Below are positions 20,713 to 30,703 of a DNA stretch of 64,000 nucleotides, piece after piece. A program made the position numbers and the translations under genes. The DNA lies in contig NC_045146.1 in the NCBI RefSeq assembly GCF_008831285.2, forward strand, positions 9,622,972-9,686,971, in the 5' to 3' direction. Position 1 is the first letter of the stretch, and every line of letters starts with the position of its first letter. Origin of the DNA: Nymphaea colorata (taxonomy: Eukaryota > Streptophyta > Magnoliopsida > Nymphaeales > Nymphaeaceae). A model generated the notes under the pieces. That model was not told the DNA's origin. It did no database searches and saw nothing but the letters and a program-made list of their open reading frames with translations.

Positions 20713-21876
20713 TCAAACAAAAGATTGACTACAATGAGCTAACCGACCATGCCAAATGGATGGTTTATTATACTCTGTGACATTGACTTCACTATGACTT
20801 GGAAAACATGAATCGGAAAGGTGAGATTTTGACATCTGTGGAGCTCCTTCAAGGACATACATATCTCCTTTGCGAGGGCCCTCAGCGAATGTCTTCTTGG
20901 TTCGAGCATCCTTGACATAAACAGAAGAGGGTGTGAATTCAACAGAGGATTGAGTATCATCAATAAGCTTGGACACTGAAATAATATTTTTCTTGACACT
21001 TGGAACAACAAGAACATTCTTTAATGGAATCGAAGAAGAGCTCATAGAAATTTGTACATTTCCAATGTGTGATATTGTGTGATGGAAACCATCTCCCGTG
21101 ACAACTGAGCTTTTATCTAAATAAGGGAGAGCACTAGAGAGATTACCTGCGTCATAAGTAACATGAGCTGCTGCTCCAGAGTCCACATACCATTCTCCTT
21201 GCTCGTTTTGTTTCAAATGAAGCTTAGACAGGGCTGTCATGAGGAGTTGTTGTACGTCTGCTGAAACATTAGATCCAGATGATGATGAAGCTGACCCTGC
21301 TGCTGCCTTGTTCTCACGTCTAATCTGATTATTTTTGTTCTGCGGGTTGTGCCAACATTCTGACTTTACATGCCCCCTCTTGTTGCAATAGAAACAAGTC
21401 GGAACCCTTCTAGATGTGGCAGAAGTAGTGTTCATGCCCTGTGGTGTTGGGAGAATCCCTCTTCCCATTCCTGCCTGAGGAATCCAAGTACGAGTGCGAT
21501 TCCCTTGCAATGCATGTGTCCCTGTGATCAGTACATTGTGACTGTTGGAAGGAATCAAATTCTGTCGCTGAACACGACTAGCTTCGTGTTGGAATAACTT
21601 AGCCTTGAGATCTTCGAAAGATGGAAGAATAGGTAGGACTTCCAAGGCTGTGCAAAAAATATCAAAATCTGTTCCCAGTCCACTCAAGGCTTGTTGCACT
21701 TTGTCCTTGTCGCTGACGGGATGTCCAATGGCAGAAAGTTGATCGCTTACACTTTTAATTTCATTCAAATATTCCAAACAGTATGCGTCCCACGCTTGAT
21801 GTCCTGAAATTGCCTTCTTAACTGCAGAAAACGTGCTTCGGATACTTGAGAATACGTGGTGGCAAGGGTAGACCAC
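20713..21876 (-). pseudogene. copia C gag C-terminal half, protease and integrase start
   Basis: A 387-residue frame: gag helices (AWDAYCLEYLNEIKSVSDQL), zinc knuckle CFYCNKRGHVKSEC near residue 160, protease WYVDSGAAAHVT near residue 230 and integrase WHGRLAH near the end. It stops at TGA (20713-20715), probably from an Arg CGA codon, after which the frame continues into the integrase core. It starts by frameshift from the upstream gag piece. Confidence 0.88.
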
Positions 21877-21956
21877 AACTCTAGGGCTGTTAAATCATCA
21901 TCAATACCTCCTAATACTTCCTCTGACAAAGTAGAAGTAATATAGGCAACAAGGGA

Positions 21957-22337
21957 CTAGTCGTGAGCCAGCCAAACTTCATACTCAGGATTATTTTCAG
22001 TAATGGTTTCATATTCAAATCTGATTTCACTCATAGCCGCAGCCCCAGCAGCTTGATCTCCCACTACGGTCTTCTTCACTTCACGGTCAATATACATAGG
22101 AGGTGCTGGAGTGGTCCTATCGATATGCCCGTAGAGTCTATGACTTTTAATAAAAGGGACTATTTGACGTTTCCAAGTCAAATAGTTACTATGTTTCAGC
22201 TTTTGAGAAATAAGTTGGGAGAGAAAGCTAGAAGATAGAAGAGAGGGAGTCGGCTGATCCATAATTGATTTAGGGCAACGACAGAAATTATGGCAAAACG
22301 ATGAGAAAATTAGGGCACAACGATTAGGGCAAATCAC
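21957..22337 (-). pseudogene. copia C gag N-terminal part
   Basis: The likely start is the Met of MDQPTPSLLSSSF, residue 25 of the open frame. It has the copia gag signature KLKHSNYLTWKRQIVPFI. It ends at TAG (21957-21959), with expected codon CAG, and the next residues LVAYITSTLSEEVLG stay in frame up to a frameshift near 21880. Confidence 0.88.
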
Positions 22338-22375
22338 ATCAAACTGAAATCACTCACCGGAGGACGATGCAACCT

Positions 22376-22388
22376 GGCTCTGATACCA
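22376..22388 (-). promoter_or_regulatory. primer binding site of copia C
   Basis: The complement is TGGTATCAGAGCC, directly beside the LTR end at 22389. Confidence 0.9.
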
Positions 22389-22526
22389 TGTAAGAATCTT
22401 CACAAAGTACTCGTCTCTCCGTATGCAAAACAGATATATTGAGAGGAGAGGATGAAACAAGACGATGGAGGAAAGGGAGCAGCCGGCTTAACACAGCCCT
22501 GCGTTCCTTAATCTTTTAATTAAAAG
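22389..22526 (-). repeat. 5' LTR of copia C, segment left of D
   Basis: Matches 17681-17818 with two substitutions. It ends in aaaag, the target duplication of element D. Confidence 0.92.
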
Positions 22527-22812
22527 TGTTAGAATATATTGTAATGGGGAACCGGGTCCATATCTGGACCCGGTCCTACCGTTCACGGATACCGAGGTGG
22601 GCTCGGTACCCTAGGCGGCACTCTTTCTCTCCCTCCTATATATTCTTCACTTACATGTAATTGTTGAGTTAAGTGAATATAATTTTCTCTCTCCTAGGGT
22701 TGCGGTTTGCCCCTAGGTCAGAGCTTTCCCGTGGTTTTTCACCTCTTTCTGAGGTTTTCCACGTATATTGTGTGTGCTTTCTCTGCTCTCTCCTTGTGGT
22801 TCGTGTTTTACA
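22527..22812 (+). repeat. 5' LTR of copia D (286 bp)
   Basis: TGTTAGAATA...TTTTACA, lacking one C near the end relative to the 3' LTR. It carries CCGGGTCCA-TATC-TGGACCCGG at 22552-22573 and a TATA-like ctatatat at 22636-22643. Confidence 0.94.
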
Positions 22813-22825
22813 TGGTATCAGAGCC
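22813..22825 (+). promoter_or_regulatory. primer binding site of copia D
   Basis: tggtatcagagcc immediately after the LTR. A GC-rich triplet-like leader (22826-23145), homologous to the leader of D-prime, precedes gag. Confidence 0.92.
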
Positions 22826-23145
22826 ACCGCGTGTGAGATCGTTGGTGTGCAAGTAGTGCTTTTCCGCCGTTGACATGCCGCCTCCGTTGCCGTTTCCAGC
22901 ACCGCCGCTGACACTGTTCTCAACGCCGCTGCTGTCGTTGTTTCCAGTGCTGACGCCGTCCGGCACCGCCGTCGCCGTCCCCAGCGCCGTCGCCGGTGTG
23001 GTTTCCTTCTTTGCTGCCGTCGTTCCCAGCGCCGCCCTGCCCTGCCGCCGTCGCCGGTCCCAGCGCCGCCGTCGACTGGGTTATCTCCGCTGCCCTCTTT
23101 TTCTGTTCCGCCGCCGGCCGGTTGTGACCTTCTTTGGGAATTGCA

Positions 23146-23370
23146 ATGGCTGACGCAGTGATTTCCAAGATTGATGATGCCCTGGACACGGGCTGCAATA
23201 CCACGGGTGAGAACTTGCCTGTTCATGTCACCTCCATTCTGCTGAACAAGGATAACTGTCTCTCGTGGTCTGCTGCCCTAAAAATCGGGATTACTAGTCG
23301 TGGTCGCCTGCACTATATCACTAGGGAGAAGCCTGCACCTTCTAAAACTGATTCGCAATGGCCGACTTGA
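23146..23370 (+). pseudogene. copia D gag, N-terminal fragment
   Basis: Starts MADAVISKIDDALD, the start I infer for both copies. It runs through NLPVHVTSILLNKDNCLSWSAALKIG and stops at TGA (23368-23370) where D-prime has TGG (Trp). Confidence 0.92.
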
Positions 23371-24537
23371 GCGTTGGAAGATAGTCAGGTTAAAGTATGG
23401 ATTATTAGTTCGGTTTTCGCAGATATTCAGCCTTTGATCTTGCGTAAATCGACTGCGTATGATATGTGGACTGTTCTTGCACGTATGTATGGTCGTAAGA
23501 AGCGTGTTTTACGTGCATATCAAATCAAACGTAGCATATATGCTCTTAAACAAGGTGATTTATCTGTTGCCTCCTTCTATGCCGCCCTGAAGACCAAATG
23601 GGAGGGACTGGATTATCATGTGAATGATGACTGGAAATGTGGTGTTGATCATGCCCTGTATTGGGAAAAGGAATGGATGGACCGCACCTTTATCTTCCTT
23701 GGAGGCCTGCGTGATGAGTTTGAAACCATTCGGAGCCAGATTCTTAACTGTGATGAGATTCCTGGAATCGAAGAGGTGTATGCTCGTATTGAGTCTGAGG
23801 AGCAACGGCGCCAGATTATGCATATTGACTCCCATCAGGGGAGTTCTCCAGCAGCCTTTGTGAGCCATACTTCAGGGACAGGGCAGCGTCCTACTCGACG
23901 ATGCAGCCATTGCAACAAAGCGGGTCATTCTGTTGATTTTTGTTGGGATCTTCATCCTGAGAAGCGTCTCGTCCGAGGTCGTCCTCCTCCTCATCGCCGT
24001 GCTCCTTCTGTGCCCGAGCCTAGTCCGGGGTCGTCCAATGTTGCCAAATCCAAGCTCTCCTCAGATCAACTCAGAGAGTTGCAAGCATACATTAGTCGTT
24101 TGTCTACCCAGGATGATGCTTCTACTTCTGAGGGGGCTAAGTTAGCCCAGGCCCTGGTTGCTACTAGTGATCAAGGTAATTCCTCTCTCGGTGATTGGAT
24201 TGTTGACAGTGGGGCTACTCATCATATGACAAGGGACCCTACGATGTTTCAAGAGTGCAAGTTGACCTCTGGGCAGCAACGTGTGTCTATGGCTGATGGT
24301 TATTCTATCTCTGTGGCTGGAATAGGGAGTTTATCATTATTGAACAAATATTGTCTTCATAATGCCCTGCATGTTCCCAATATTCCCGTAAATTTGTTAT
24401 CTGTCAGCAGTATTACCAAAGAGCTAAACTGTAATCTAATTTTCTCTGCTGATTGTTGTTTCCTGCAGGACTTGGGTACGGGGCAGAAGATTGGGATTGG
24501 TTCGGTTATTGATGGTCTCTATAGACTGCCCGTATAA
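23371..24537 (+). pseudogene. copia D gag remainder, protease and pre-integrase
   Basis: In frame with the preceding fragment. It has gag helices (YALKQGDLSVASFYAALKTKWEGLD), zinc knuckle CSHCNKAGHSVDFC and protease WIVDSGATHHMTRDP in one frame, which shows gag and pol are a single ORF in this family. It ends at TAA (24535-24537) where D-prime has CAG. Confidence 0.92.
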
Positions 24538-26934
24538 GTTGCTTCTGCTTTGATTTCGGCCACCAGTGGACAGTTGCCTGGCGTAGAGGACAGATCCGTC
24601 ATTATGCGTTGGCACGAGAGACTTGGTCATCTTCCATTCCAGTTGCTTAAAAAGTTGTTTCCTAGGATGTTTCATTCTGTTTCTTTGGACACCTTCGCCT
24701 GTGAAGTGTGTCAGTTGTCTAAGCATGTTAGGGCCTCGTACCCTATTTCATTCAATAAAGCCAACCGTCCTTTTGCTTTGGTTCACTCTGATGTTTGGGG
24801 TCTTTCGGGAATACCCACTTGTCGTGGCTTTCACTATTTCATGACTCTTATTGATGACTACTCCCGGTGTACGTTCGTGTATCTGTTGAAAGAACGTAGT
24901 GAAGTTCCCGACATTGTCAAAAACTTTGTGGCATTTGTTGAAACTCAATTCCAGACCCCTGTTCAGACCCTTCGTACTGACAATGCTCGAGAGTATGTCT
25001 CCCAATCCCTTGATGACTTCCTGCGAAGCAAGGGTATTATACATGAAACATCCTGTAGCTACACAACTCCTCAAAATGGCGTGGCTGAAAGGAAGAACCG
25101 TCATTTGTTAAATGTCACCCGGGCCATTATGTTTCAACGTCATGTCCCTAAGAGGTACTGGGGTGATGCACTTCTCACTAGTGCTCATCTCATTAACCGT
25201 ATGCCTACTCGTGTGTTGAATGGTCATTCCCCTTATTCTGTTTTGTGGCCTACTCAGAATCCCTGGCCTTTGACCCCTCGGGTGTTTGGGTGTGTTTGCT
25301 TTGTCCATGACCATAGTCCCACTTTCAAGAAACTTGATCCTCGGTCCATCAAAGCGGTTTTTTTGGGGTATTCCTCCACTCAGAAGGGATACAAGTGTGT
25401 TGACCCTAGCACTTCCAGAGTATATGTCTCCAGGGACGTTACCTTTCATGAACATGAGGCATACTTTCCTGCGAATCCTCTTCAGGGGGAGTGTCTAGGT
25501 GACAGAAGGGAAGAGTATTCTTCGCATCAGTTGATTCAGTTCATGGACTTCTTGGATTATACGATTAGTTCTCCAAGTGTGGAAGACGTTGTCAGTAAGG
25601 ACAGAGACAGTCAGATAGAGGGGGGCCCTGTGGAAGAACAGTCTCGAGGTCACCTATTTGGTCAGGTTTACAGCAGAAAGAAGAAGGATGTGATGGAAGA
25701 CGTTGATGTTACCAATCTTCCCAATCTTGTGACCTCCCCGGATGATCCAAGTCCAATGAATGAAGAACTTCCCATAGCCCTGCGCAAGGGCACCAGGTCA
25801 TGTACTTCTCATCCTATTCAGAGATTTGTTTCATATGCAAAACTCAGTAAAGACTACAAGTGCTTTGTTACCTCTTTATCTATGGTTGTTATTCTCAGGT
25901 CAGTGGAAGATGCCAGGAAGGATCCTAAATGGCTACAGGCTATGACAGAGGAGATGGACGCCCTGGAAAAGAACAATACGTGGGAGGTTGTTGATATCCC
26001 CAAGGGAACTCACTTAGTTGGTTCCAAGTGGGTGTTTAATATGAAGTACAAACCTGATGGCACTGTAGAACGCTATAAAGCTCGTCTTGTTGCTGAAGGG
26101 TTTAGCCAGAAATATGGGATTGACTATCTTGAGACGTTTGCTCCCGTGGCGAAACTGAAGACCGTAAGGGTCGTCTTAGCTCTTGCAGTGCAAAAGAAGT
26201 GGAGCATGGACCAACTGGATGTCAAGAACACCTTCTTGAATGGTCACCTTGAGGAAGAAGTCTATATGAGCATTGCGCCTGGATATGCTCGGAACGGGAA
26301 GTGTTGCTATCTCAAGAAAGCTTTGTATGGTCTCAAGCAGTCTCTTAGAGCTTGGTTTGAAAGACTAAGGGTTGTTATGAAGACTAATGGGTATAAACAG
26401 GGAAATGGTGATCACACCCTCTTCATCAAGCAGAGAAATGGTCTGGTGAGCCTTCTACTTGTATATGTTGATGATATGATTGTCACAGGTAACGACGAAA
26501 GGGAAAAAAGGAAGATGAAAGAAACGTTAGCTGCAGAATTCGATCTCAAAGATCTGGGTAAACTAAGGTATTTCTTGGGAATTGAGATCGCGCGATCTGA
26601 GACTGGGCTTGTTATGAGCCAAAGAAAATACACTTTGGATCTTCTGAAAGAGACAGGTAAACTGGGATGCAGGCCCTTTCTTACCCCAATGGAGTCTGGC
26701 ACAAGGATAAGTATCAAATCTGGGACTATCTTGGATGAGGAAGGAAAAGGGAGATATCAGCGGCTGGTTGGTAAACTTATTTATCTCACTCTTACTCGCC
26801 CAGATATTATGTATGCTGTGGGTGTGTTAAGTCAGTTTATGCATGCCCCTACTGATTGTCATTGGAAAAGTGCTGAAAGAGTATTGGGATACTTAAAGAA
26901 TGACCCAAGGAATGGACTGCTCTACACTCGATAA
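24538..26934 (+). pseudogene. copia D pol: integrase and reverse transcriptase
   Basis: About 800 codons in the same frame. Integrase zinc finger WHERLGHLP/CEVCQLSKH, core HSDVWGLSG, RTDNAREY, NGVAERKN; RT GSKWVFNMKYKPDG, QLDVKNTFLNG, YVDDMIVTG intact; LVGKLIYLTLTRPDI. A second family feature is AEGFSQKYG where relatives have AKGFSQ. It stops at TAA (26932-26934) where D-prime has CAA. Confidence 0.93.
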
Positions 26935-27438
26935 GATCGACTAAGCATTGAAGGATACTCTGACGCCGACTGGGCAGGATGCACAGATACTAGGAGGTCT
27001 ACCACAGGATACTGCATCTTTCTTGGAGGTAACCTTGTGGTCTGGAAAAGTAAACGACAAGAAGTTTGTTCCAGGTCCAGTGCTGAGGCTGAATATAGGG
27101 CGGTTGCTATGGGGGTTACAGAGATGTTATGGCTCAAAATTCTTTTAGCAGATATTGGGGTTAAAATGGAAGAGAAGATGAGGATGTATTGTGACAACAA
27201 GTCTGCTATTAACTTGGCAAATAATCCGGTCATGCACGACAGGACCAAACATGTGGAGATCGATCGCCACTTCATACGGGAACGCACAGATTCAAAGGAG
27301 TTGATTCTGCCCTATATGAAGTCTGAAGATCAAGTTGCGGATGTCTTAACTAAGTCTTCATGTACAGCTCAATTTGAGAAAAATGTTAGCAAGCTTGGCA
27401 TGTTTGACATGTATGCCAAGCTTGAGGGGGAGTGTTAG
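26935..27438 (+). pseudogene. copia D pol: RNase H
   Basis: Continues in frame after the stop: SIEGYSDADWAGCTDTRRSTTG, VCSRSSAEAEYRAVAMGV, CDNKSAINLANNPVMHDRTKHVEIDRHFIRE. It ends EGEC; its TAG stop is bases 4-6 of the 3' LTR. Confidence 0.9.
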
Positions 27439-27719
27439 AATATATTGTAATGGGGAACCGGGTCCATATCTGGACCCGGTCCTACCGTTCACGGATACCG
27501 AGGTGGGCTCGGTACCCTAGGCGGCACTCTTTCTCTCCCTCTTATATATTCTTCACTTACATGTAATTGTTGAGTTAAGTGAATATAATTTTCTCTCTCC
27601 TTGGGTTGCGGTTTGCCCCTAGGTCAGATCTTTCCCGTGGTTTTTCACCTCTTTCTGAGGTTTTCCACGTATATTGTGTGTGCTTTTTCTGCTCTCTCCT
27701 TGTGGTTCGTGTTTCTACA
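27433..27719 (+). repeat. 3' LTR of copia D (287 bp)
   Basis: TGTTAGAATA...TTTCTACA, followed by aaaag. Four substitutions and one indel against the 5' LTR. Confidence 0.94.
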
Positions 27720-27863
27720 AAAAGAATAACCCTAATAGGTTACAACAGATTTGTACATAAAATTATAAAATATTACAAGAGAGCCAACGCCTAGTAACTT
27801 TAGGCGTGTGGATATAAGGATAATGGATCGGGTCTGAACAGACCCGATCCCCATACGCTAACA
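27720..27863 (-). repeat. 5' LTR of copia C, segment right of D
   Basis: The first five bases are the duplicated aaaag; the rest matches 17819-17957 with three substitutions. Ends gctaaca, then accag, the duplication from insertion of C. Confidence 0.92.
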
Positions 27864-27962
27864 ACCAGTTCCTCCTCATCCGTGGTTTTTTCCCTCTTGT
27901 TGAGGGTTTTTTCACATTACATCGTGTTCATCATATTCTTTTTCTTTTTCCGTGTTTCTACA
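27864..27962 (+). repeat. 3' LTR of copia A, second segment
   Basis: Begins with the duplicated accag, then completes the A LTR to TTTCTACA at 27962. Followed by aaaag (27963-27967), the outer duplication. Confidence 0.92.
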
Positions 27963-27967
27963 AAAAG

Positions 27968-28487
27968 AAAACACAAACACATGGTTGAAAGTGCTCTAAG
28001 TATGATGCATAACACAAACGTGCCCATGACTTTGTGGACTGAAGCTTTTCATACTGCTGTTCATGTTATTAATCGACTGTCACTATCAATACTGGAAGGA
28101 AAATCTCCATTCTTTATTTTACATAAAAAACAACCAAATTATGATGAGCTGCATGTTTTTGGATGCATCTGTTATGTTCATGTTGATGTTTCTTTGAGAA
28201 ATAAGTTTCAAGATCGAGCTGTCTTGTGTAGATTTGTGGGATATGCAGAAAATTATAAAGGCTATCATTGCTACAATCCAAAGACTGGATGTGTGCATAT
28301 TTCACGACATGTTGTTTTTGATGAGCTCAGGTTGAAGGATTTAAAGGACTCACATGTATTACTTAATGTAAGAAATGATGTATATGACTTATGGTTGAAT
28401 GCTGAAATATTAGGCGAAGGAGCTGATACACCCCATGCACAAAGTGACAGGATTATTGATGAACTCGAGACAGCCATAGACACTTAG
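27968..28487 (+). pseudogene. relic copia L0, integrase right part
   Basis: Continues the integrase interrupted at 9525: KHKHMVESALSMMHNTNVPMTLW, HAVHVINRL-type, VFGCICYVHVDVSLRNKFQDRAV, GYAENYKGYHCYNPKTG. It is close to the integrase of element C (about four of five residues alike by eye), so L0 belongs to the same lineage as C. Confidence 0.85.
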
Positions 28488-29020
28488 ATGGACAGCATAC
28501 CTACATCTGCTCGGACCAACAGCATGAACATGACTTCACCTAATCGGTTTTCAGGAGTGGTGTATAATCGATGATCAGTTCCAGCAACTAATCCAGAAAC
28601 TACCACTACTTGTCCACGTAGATCAGATCGTGTGCGGCACCCTATTGATTGATGAGTCAGTTATGATAATTTCTCTTTGGATTGGGGTCAGAATTTAATG
28701 TTTTCTGCACTACTTTAGAGGTATTACATGTTCTTCCCTCTTTTGATAACCTGAAAGCAAAATTGATTCAGCATGAAGCGAGTCGTGTATAGTGACATGA
28801 ATTAGTTCATTCTGGCAGTCACAATTTGTTGGTCACTGAGACCCATGCTTTGCAAGGAAGTCTTCCAAGAGTTTGGAACTCACAGGTAGTGATGGGGGGA
28901 GGCATCCTTCCTACTCCAAACACAAATGCACGCACCCACAAAGGGGCATATGGATGCTACCAAACGCATTTTGCATTACCCTAAGGCTATTCTTGGGGAT
29001 GGACTCGTCTACACATAAAC
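28488..29020 (+). pseudogene. relic copia L0, scrambled tail: linker, gag piece, RT/RNase H piece
   Basis: Three parts in the wrong order. 28530-28700 matches the integrase-RT linker (NRFSGVVYNR, DRVRHPID). 28705-28925 matches gag upstream of the zinc knuckle (LEVLHVLPSFDNLKAKLIQHEASRV, THALQG, GGGILPTP). 28926-29020 matches the RT/RNase H connection (HAPTKGHMDATKRIL, GDGLVYT). Most of RT is absent. The gag piece is the part that should lie just upstream of the knuckle found at 9266. Confidence 0.72.
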
Positions 29021-29682
29021 TCTGAATATTTCTAGCAGACACAAGCAGCAACACGGACTGAAATTCTGGCAGTAAAATAGGAAGAAAAACAGGTAGACAC
29101 TCAAATAATAGTTGCAGCCGAGGGCAACACAGGCAGGAAATCTTCAATAGACAGTAAATACTAAACTTCAATACTATCTGCCAATGACAGCAACTACTTC
29201 CACCATCAACAAATGACTGCTGCTATTCTTAAGTACAGCCACACCACATAAGACTGGCTGTCCACAACGTACGGCAAGAATTTCAACATAATCAAATGAT
29301 AGATTTCATACTTACGATCAGCAGCAGTCCACAACTCATTAAACTTCAACTTTCAGACTTCATATCCACGATCTATAGGACATACTTCACATCCACGATC
29401 TATAGGATATTTTGCTCCCCACGGTCAACACAAACTCTAATCACAGCAGCAATACCATCCACGAGATTGATAAACAAGGATCTAATCACGCCTTCTACAT
29501 AGGCGTGATCAGGTCCTTCTCCACCCAGCGCCCCCAACCTCTATTCTCTTACCGTCTCCTTATTGGGTGGTAAGAAAGAATAAAGATGGGAGATGAAAAG
29601 AGGGAGGAAGGAAGAGATCACCAGACAGTCGTTGAAGGAAAAGGTCGCCGGAAAAACTCACTTGGCTGTCGGCACAGGAGAG
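29021..29682 (-). other. leader of LTR element F (no coding capacity seen)
   Basis: Non-coding in all frames. It follows the PBS of F on the minus strand and is cut at about 29020 by the relic. It contains a hairpin, ATCACGCC ... GGCGTGAT, near 29485-29510. Confidence 0.5.
29358..29411. repeat. 27-bp direct repeat, two copies
   Basis: cttcatatccacgatctata followed by ggacata, repeated once with a few changes. Confidence 0.85.
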
Positions 29683-29867
29683 GGCTCTGATACCATGTTA
29701 CGATGAGAGAGAAAGAGCCAAAAGAATCATCCATTTACTAACCCTAATCTCCTTTAAAAGAGATTAGGGCTGGCAGTACACACTTTACAAAAACAGTCCA
29801 ACAACTATAAGAAAATATTTAAAGACCTCCTCTCTAACTTTCTAATATTTCAGAAATACTCCTTAAC
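29683..29867 (-). repeat. 5' LTR of element F with primer binding site
   Basis: PBS complement TGGTATCAGAGCC at 29683-29695, LTR 29696-29867 (172 bp) starting TGTTAAGGAG and ending CATCGTAACA in minus orientation. It contains the inverted repeat CCCTAATCTC/GAGATTAGGG. No second F LTR was found, so F is a 5' end only. Confidence 0.75.
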
Positions 29868-30703
29868 AGTTTCCATGCAGCTTCTATGTTGATGCCTTCT
29901 TCCTCCACAGCACCTTCCATAAGGTTATTAAGAAACACTGTCAACTCTAGTTCCCATTCCGAGATTTCCAGTTCAGTCGAGGACAAATTCATCGTCATGT
30001 CTATCATCCAGTGGTCAATCACGTGAGGGGAAAAAGCAATCACGTGGATCAAGGACACCTGCCGATCATTCTGCACAATGATTTCCACAGTGGAGCTGCT
30101 AGCACATCCATCATCGATCATGGCCACCCTAAGACTTTGTCCCTGTTGGAGCTTGTTGGAGGTGTAGTCAAGAGCCGAAGTAGCAGCCTTCCCACGGCTG
30201 GTAGAATGACCAGAGTTCCACCTCAGGCTGGCCAAGGAGGTAAAGGATGGGTGGACAAACGACCCTCCGACAAGTTGGAGATGTGTGCATGTTGAGGCTT
30301 CCCAGAAATTGAATGCGCTCTGATCCTTGGCCTTTATATTCAGATATTTCTGGGCGGTTGGGGCTTTGTCCAGAGGATGATGGTCATCTTCACAATGGTA
30401 ATGGAGGGGTCCTTCTTGTTGGCTCAGATTTTCAGTTGGTGGCAAGGCTCCAGCATCACCAACGATGTGTCCCTCATACTCTCTTGTTGCTGCTATGACT
30501 CGTCTCCACGGGGGTTTCATAGGCTGCCTTACTGACCTTTTGGCCCACCCTCCGATGCCGCCATGTTTGCATCTGGTAACAGGAATGAAGGGATGGTCTG
30601 ACACCAGCTCCTTTTGTATCCATTTCTTCTCACTAGCACCCAATTCGTCTTGCCTTGTGGTAGCAAATCCATGGTCGACAACTCCGTGGTTTGCCTTCTC
30701 CAT
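29834..30703 (-). CDS. unrecognised ORF in element E (289 aa)
   Basis: The longest frame of E. It has no recognised domain. Visible features are a basic, Trp-containing N-terminal part (GGWAKRSVRQPMKPPWRRVIA), a His-rich HYHCEDDHHPLD stretch near residue 105, and an acidic C-terminus (STELEISEWELELTVFLNN). The last 11 codons lie inside the LTR of F, so the natural C-terminus is lost. It is in a different frame from the upstream E ORFs. It could be a diverged gag, captured host sequence or chance; openness over 289 codons argues mildly for real coding. Confidence 0.4.
   Translation of the reverse strand: MEKANHGVVDHGFATTRQDELGASEKKWIQKELVSDHPFIPVTRCKHGGIGGWAKRSVRQPMKPPWRRVIAATREYEGHIVGDAGALPPTENLSQQEGPLHYHCEDDHHPLDKAPTAQKYLNIKAKDQSAFNFWEASTCTHLQLVGGSFVHPSFTSLASLRWNSGHSTSRGKAATSALDYTSNKLQQGQSLRVAMIDDGCASSSTVEIIVQNDRQVSLIHVIAFSPHVIDHWMIDMTMNLSSTELEISEWELELTVFLNNLMEGAVEEEGINIEAAWKLLRSISEILES

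Larger units (their letters stand above)
22527..27719 (+). mobile_element. Ty1/copia element D (family D), inserted in the 5' LTR of C
   Basis: Plus-strand, 5193 bp, LTRs 22527-22812 and 27433-27719, PBS 22813-22825, PPT 27421-27432. Target duplication aaaag is at 22522-22526 and 27720-27724. LTRs differ at four sites plus one indel. The coding region has no frameshift relative to D-prime but three nonsense codons (23368, 24535, 26932), each reachable by C-to-T or G-to-A changes only. Confidence 0.95.
17681..27863 (-). mobile_element. Ty1/copia element C, inserted in the 3' LTR of A and itself host of D
   Basis: Minus-strand copia of a different lineage from A/B/D (pol ends EGSC, distinct gag). 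Left LTR 17681-17957 is its 3' LTR; the right LTR, its 5' LTR, is split by D into 22389-22526 and 27725-27863. Target duplication accag is at 17676-17680 and 27864-27868. Net size without D is about 5.0 kb. LTRs differ at 5 of 277 sites by eye. The coding region has at least three premature stops and two frameshifts. Confidence 0.94.
9526..27962 (+). mobile_element. Ty1/copia element A, host of nested elements B, C and D
   Basis: Plus-strand copia with 5' LTR 9526-9784, PBS 9785-9797, leader, broken protease-to-RNase H region (14214-17528) and a 3' LTR split into 17523-17680 and 27864-27962. Target duplication aaaag is at 9521-9525 and 27963-27967. Removing inserts B (10509-13777) and C (17681-27863) leaves about 5.0 kb. 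LTRs differ at roughly 7 of 252 aligned sites plus a 6-bp and a 1-bp indel, making A the oldest intact-ended member of the nest. No gag is recognisable. Confidence 0.93.
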
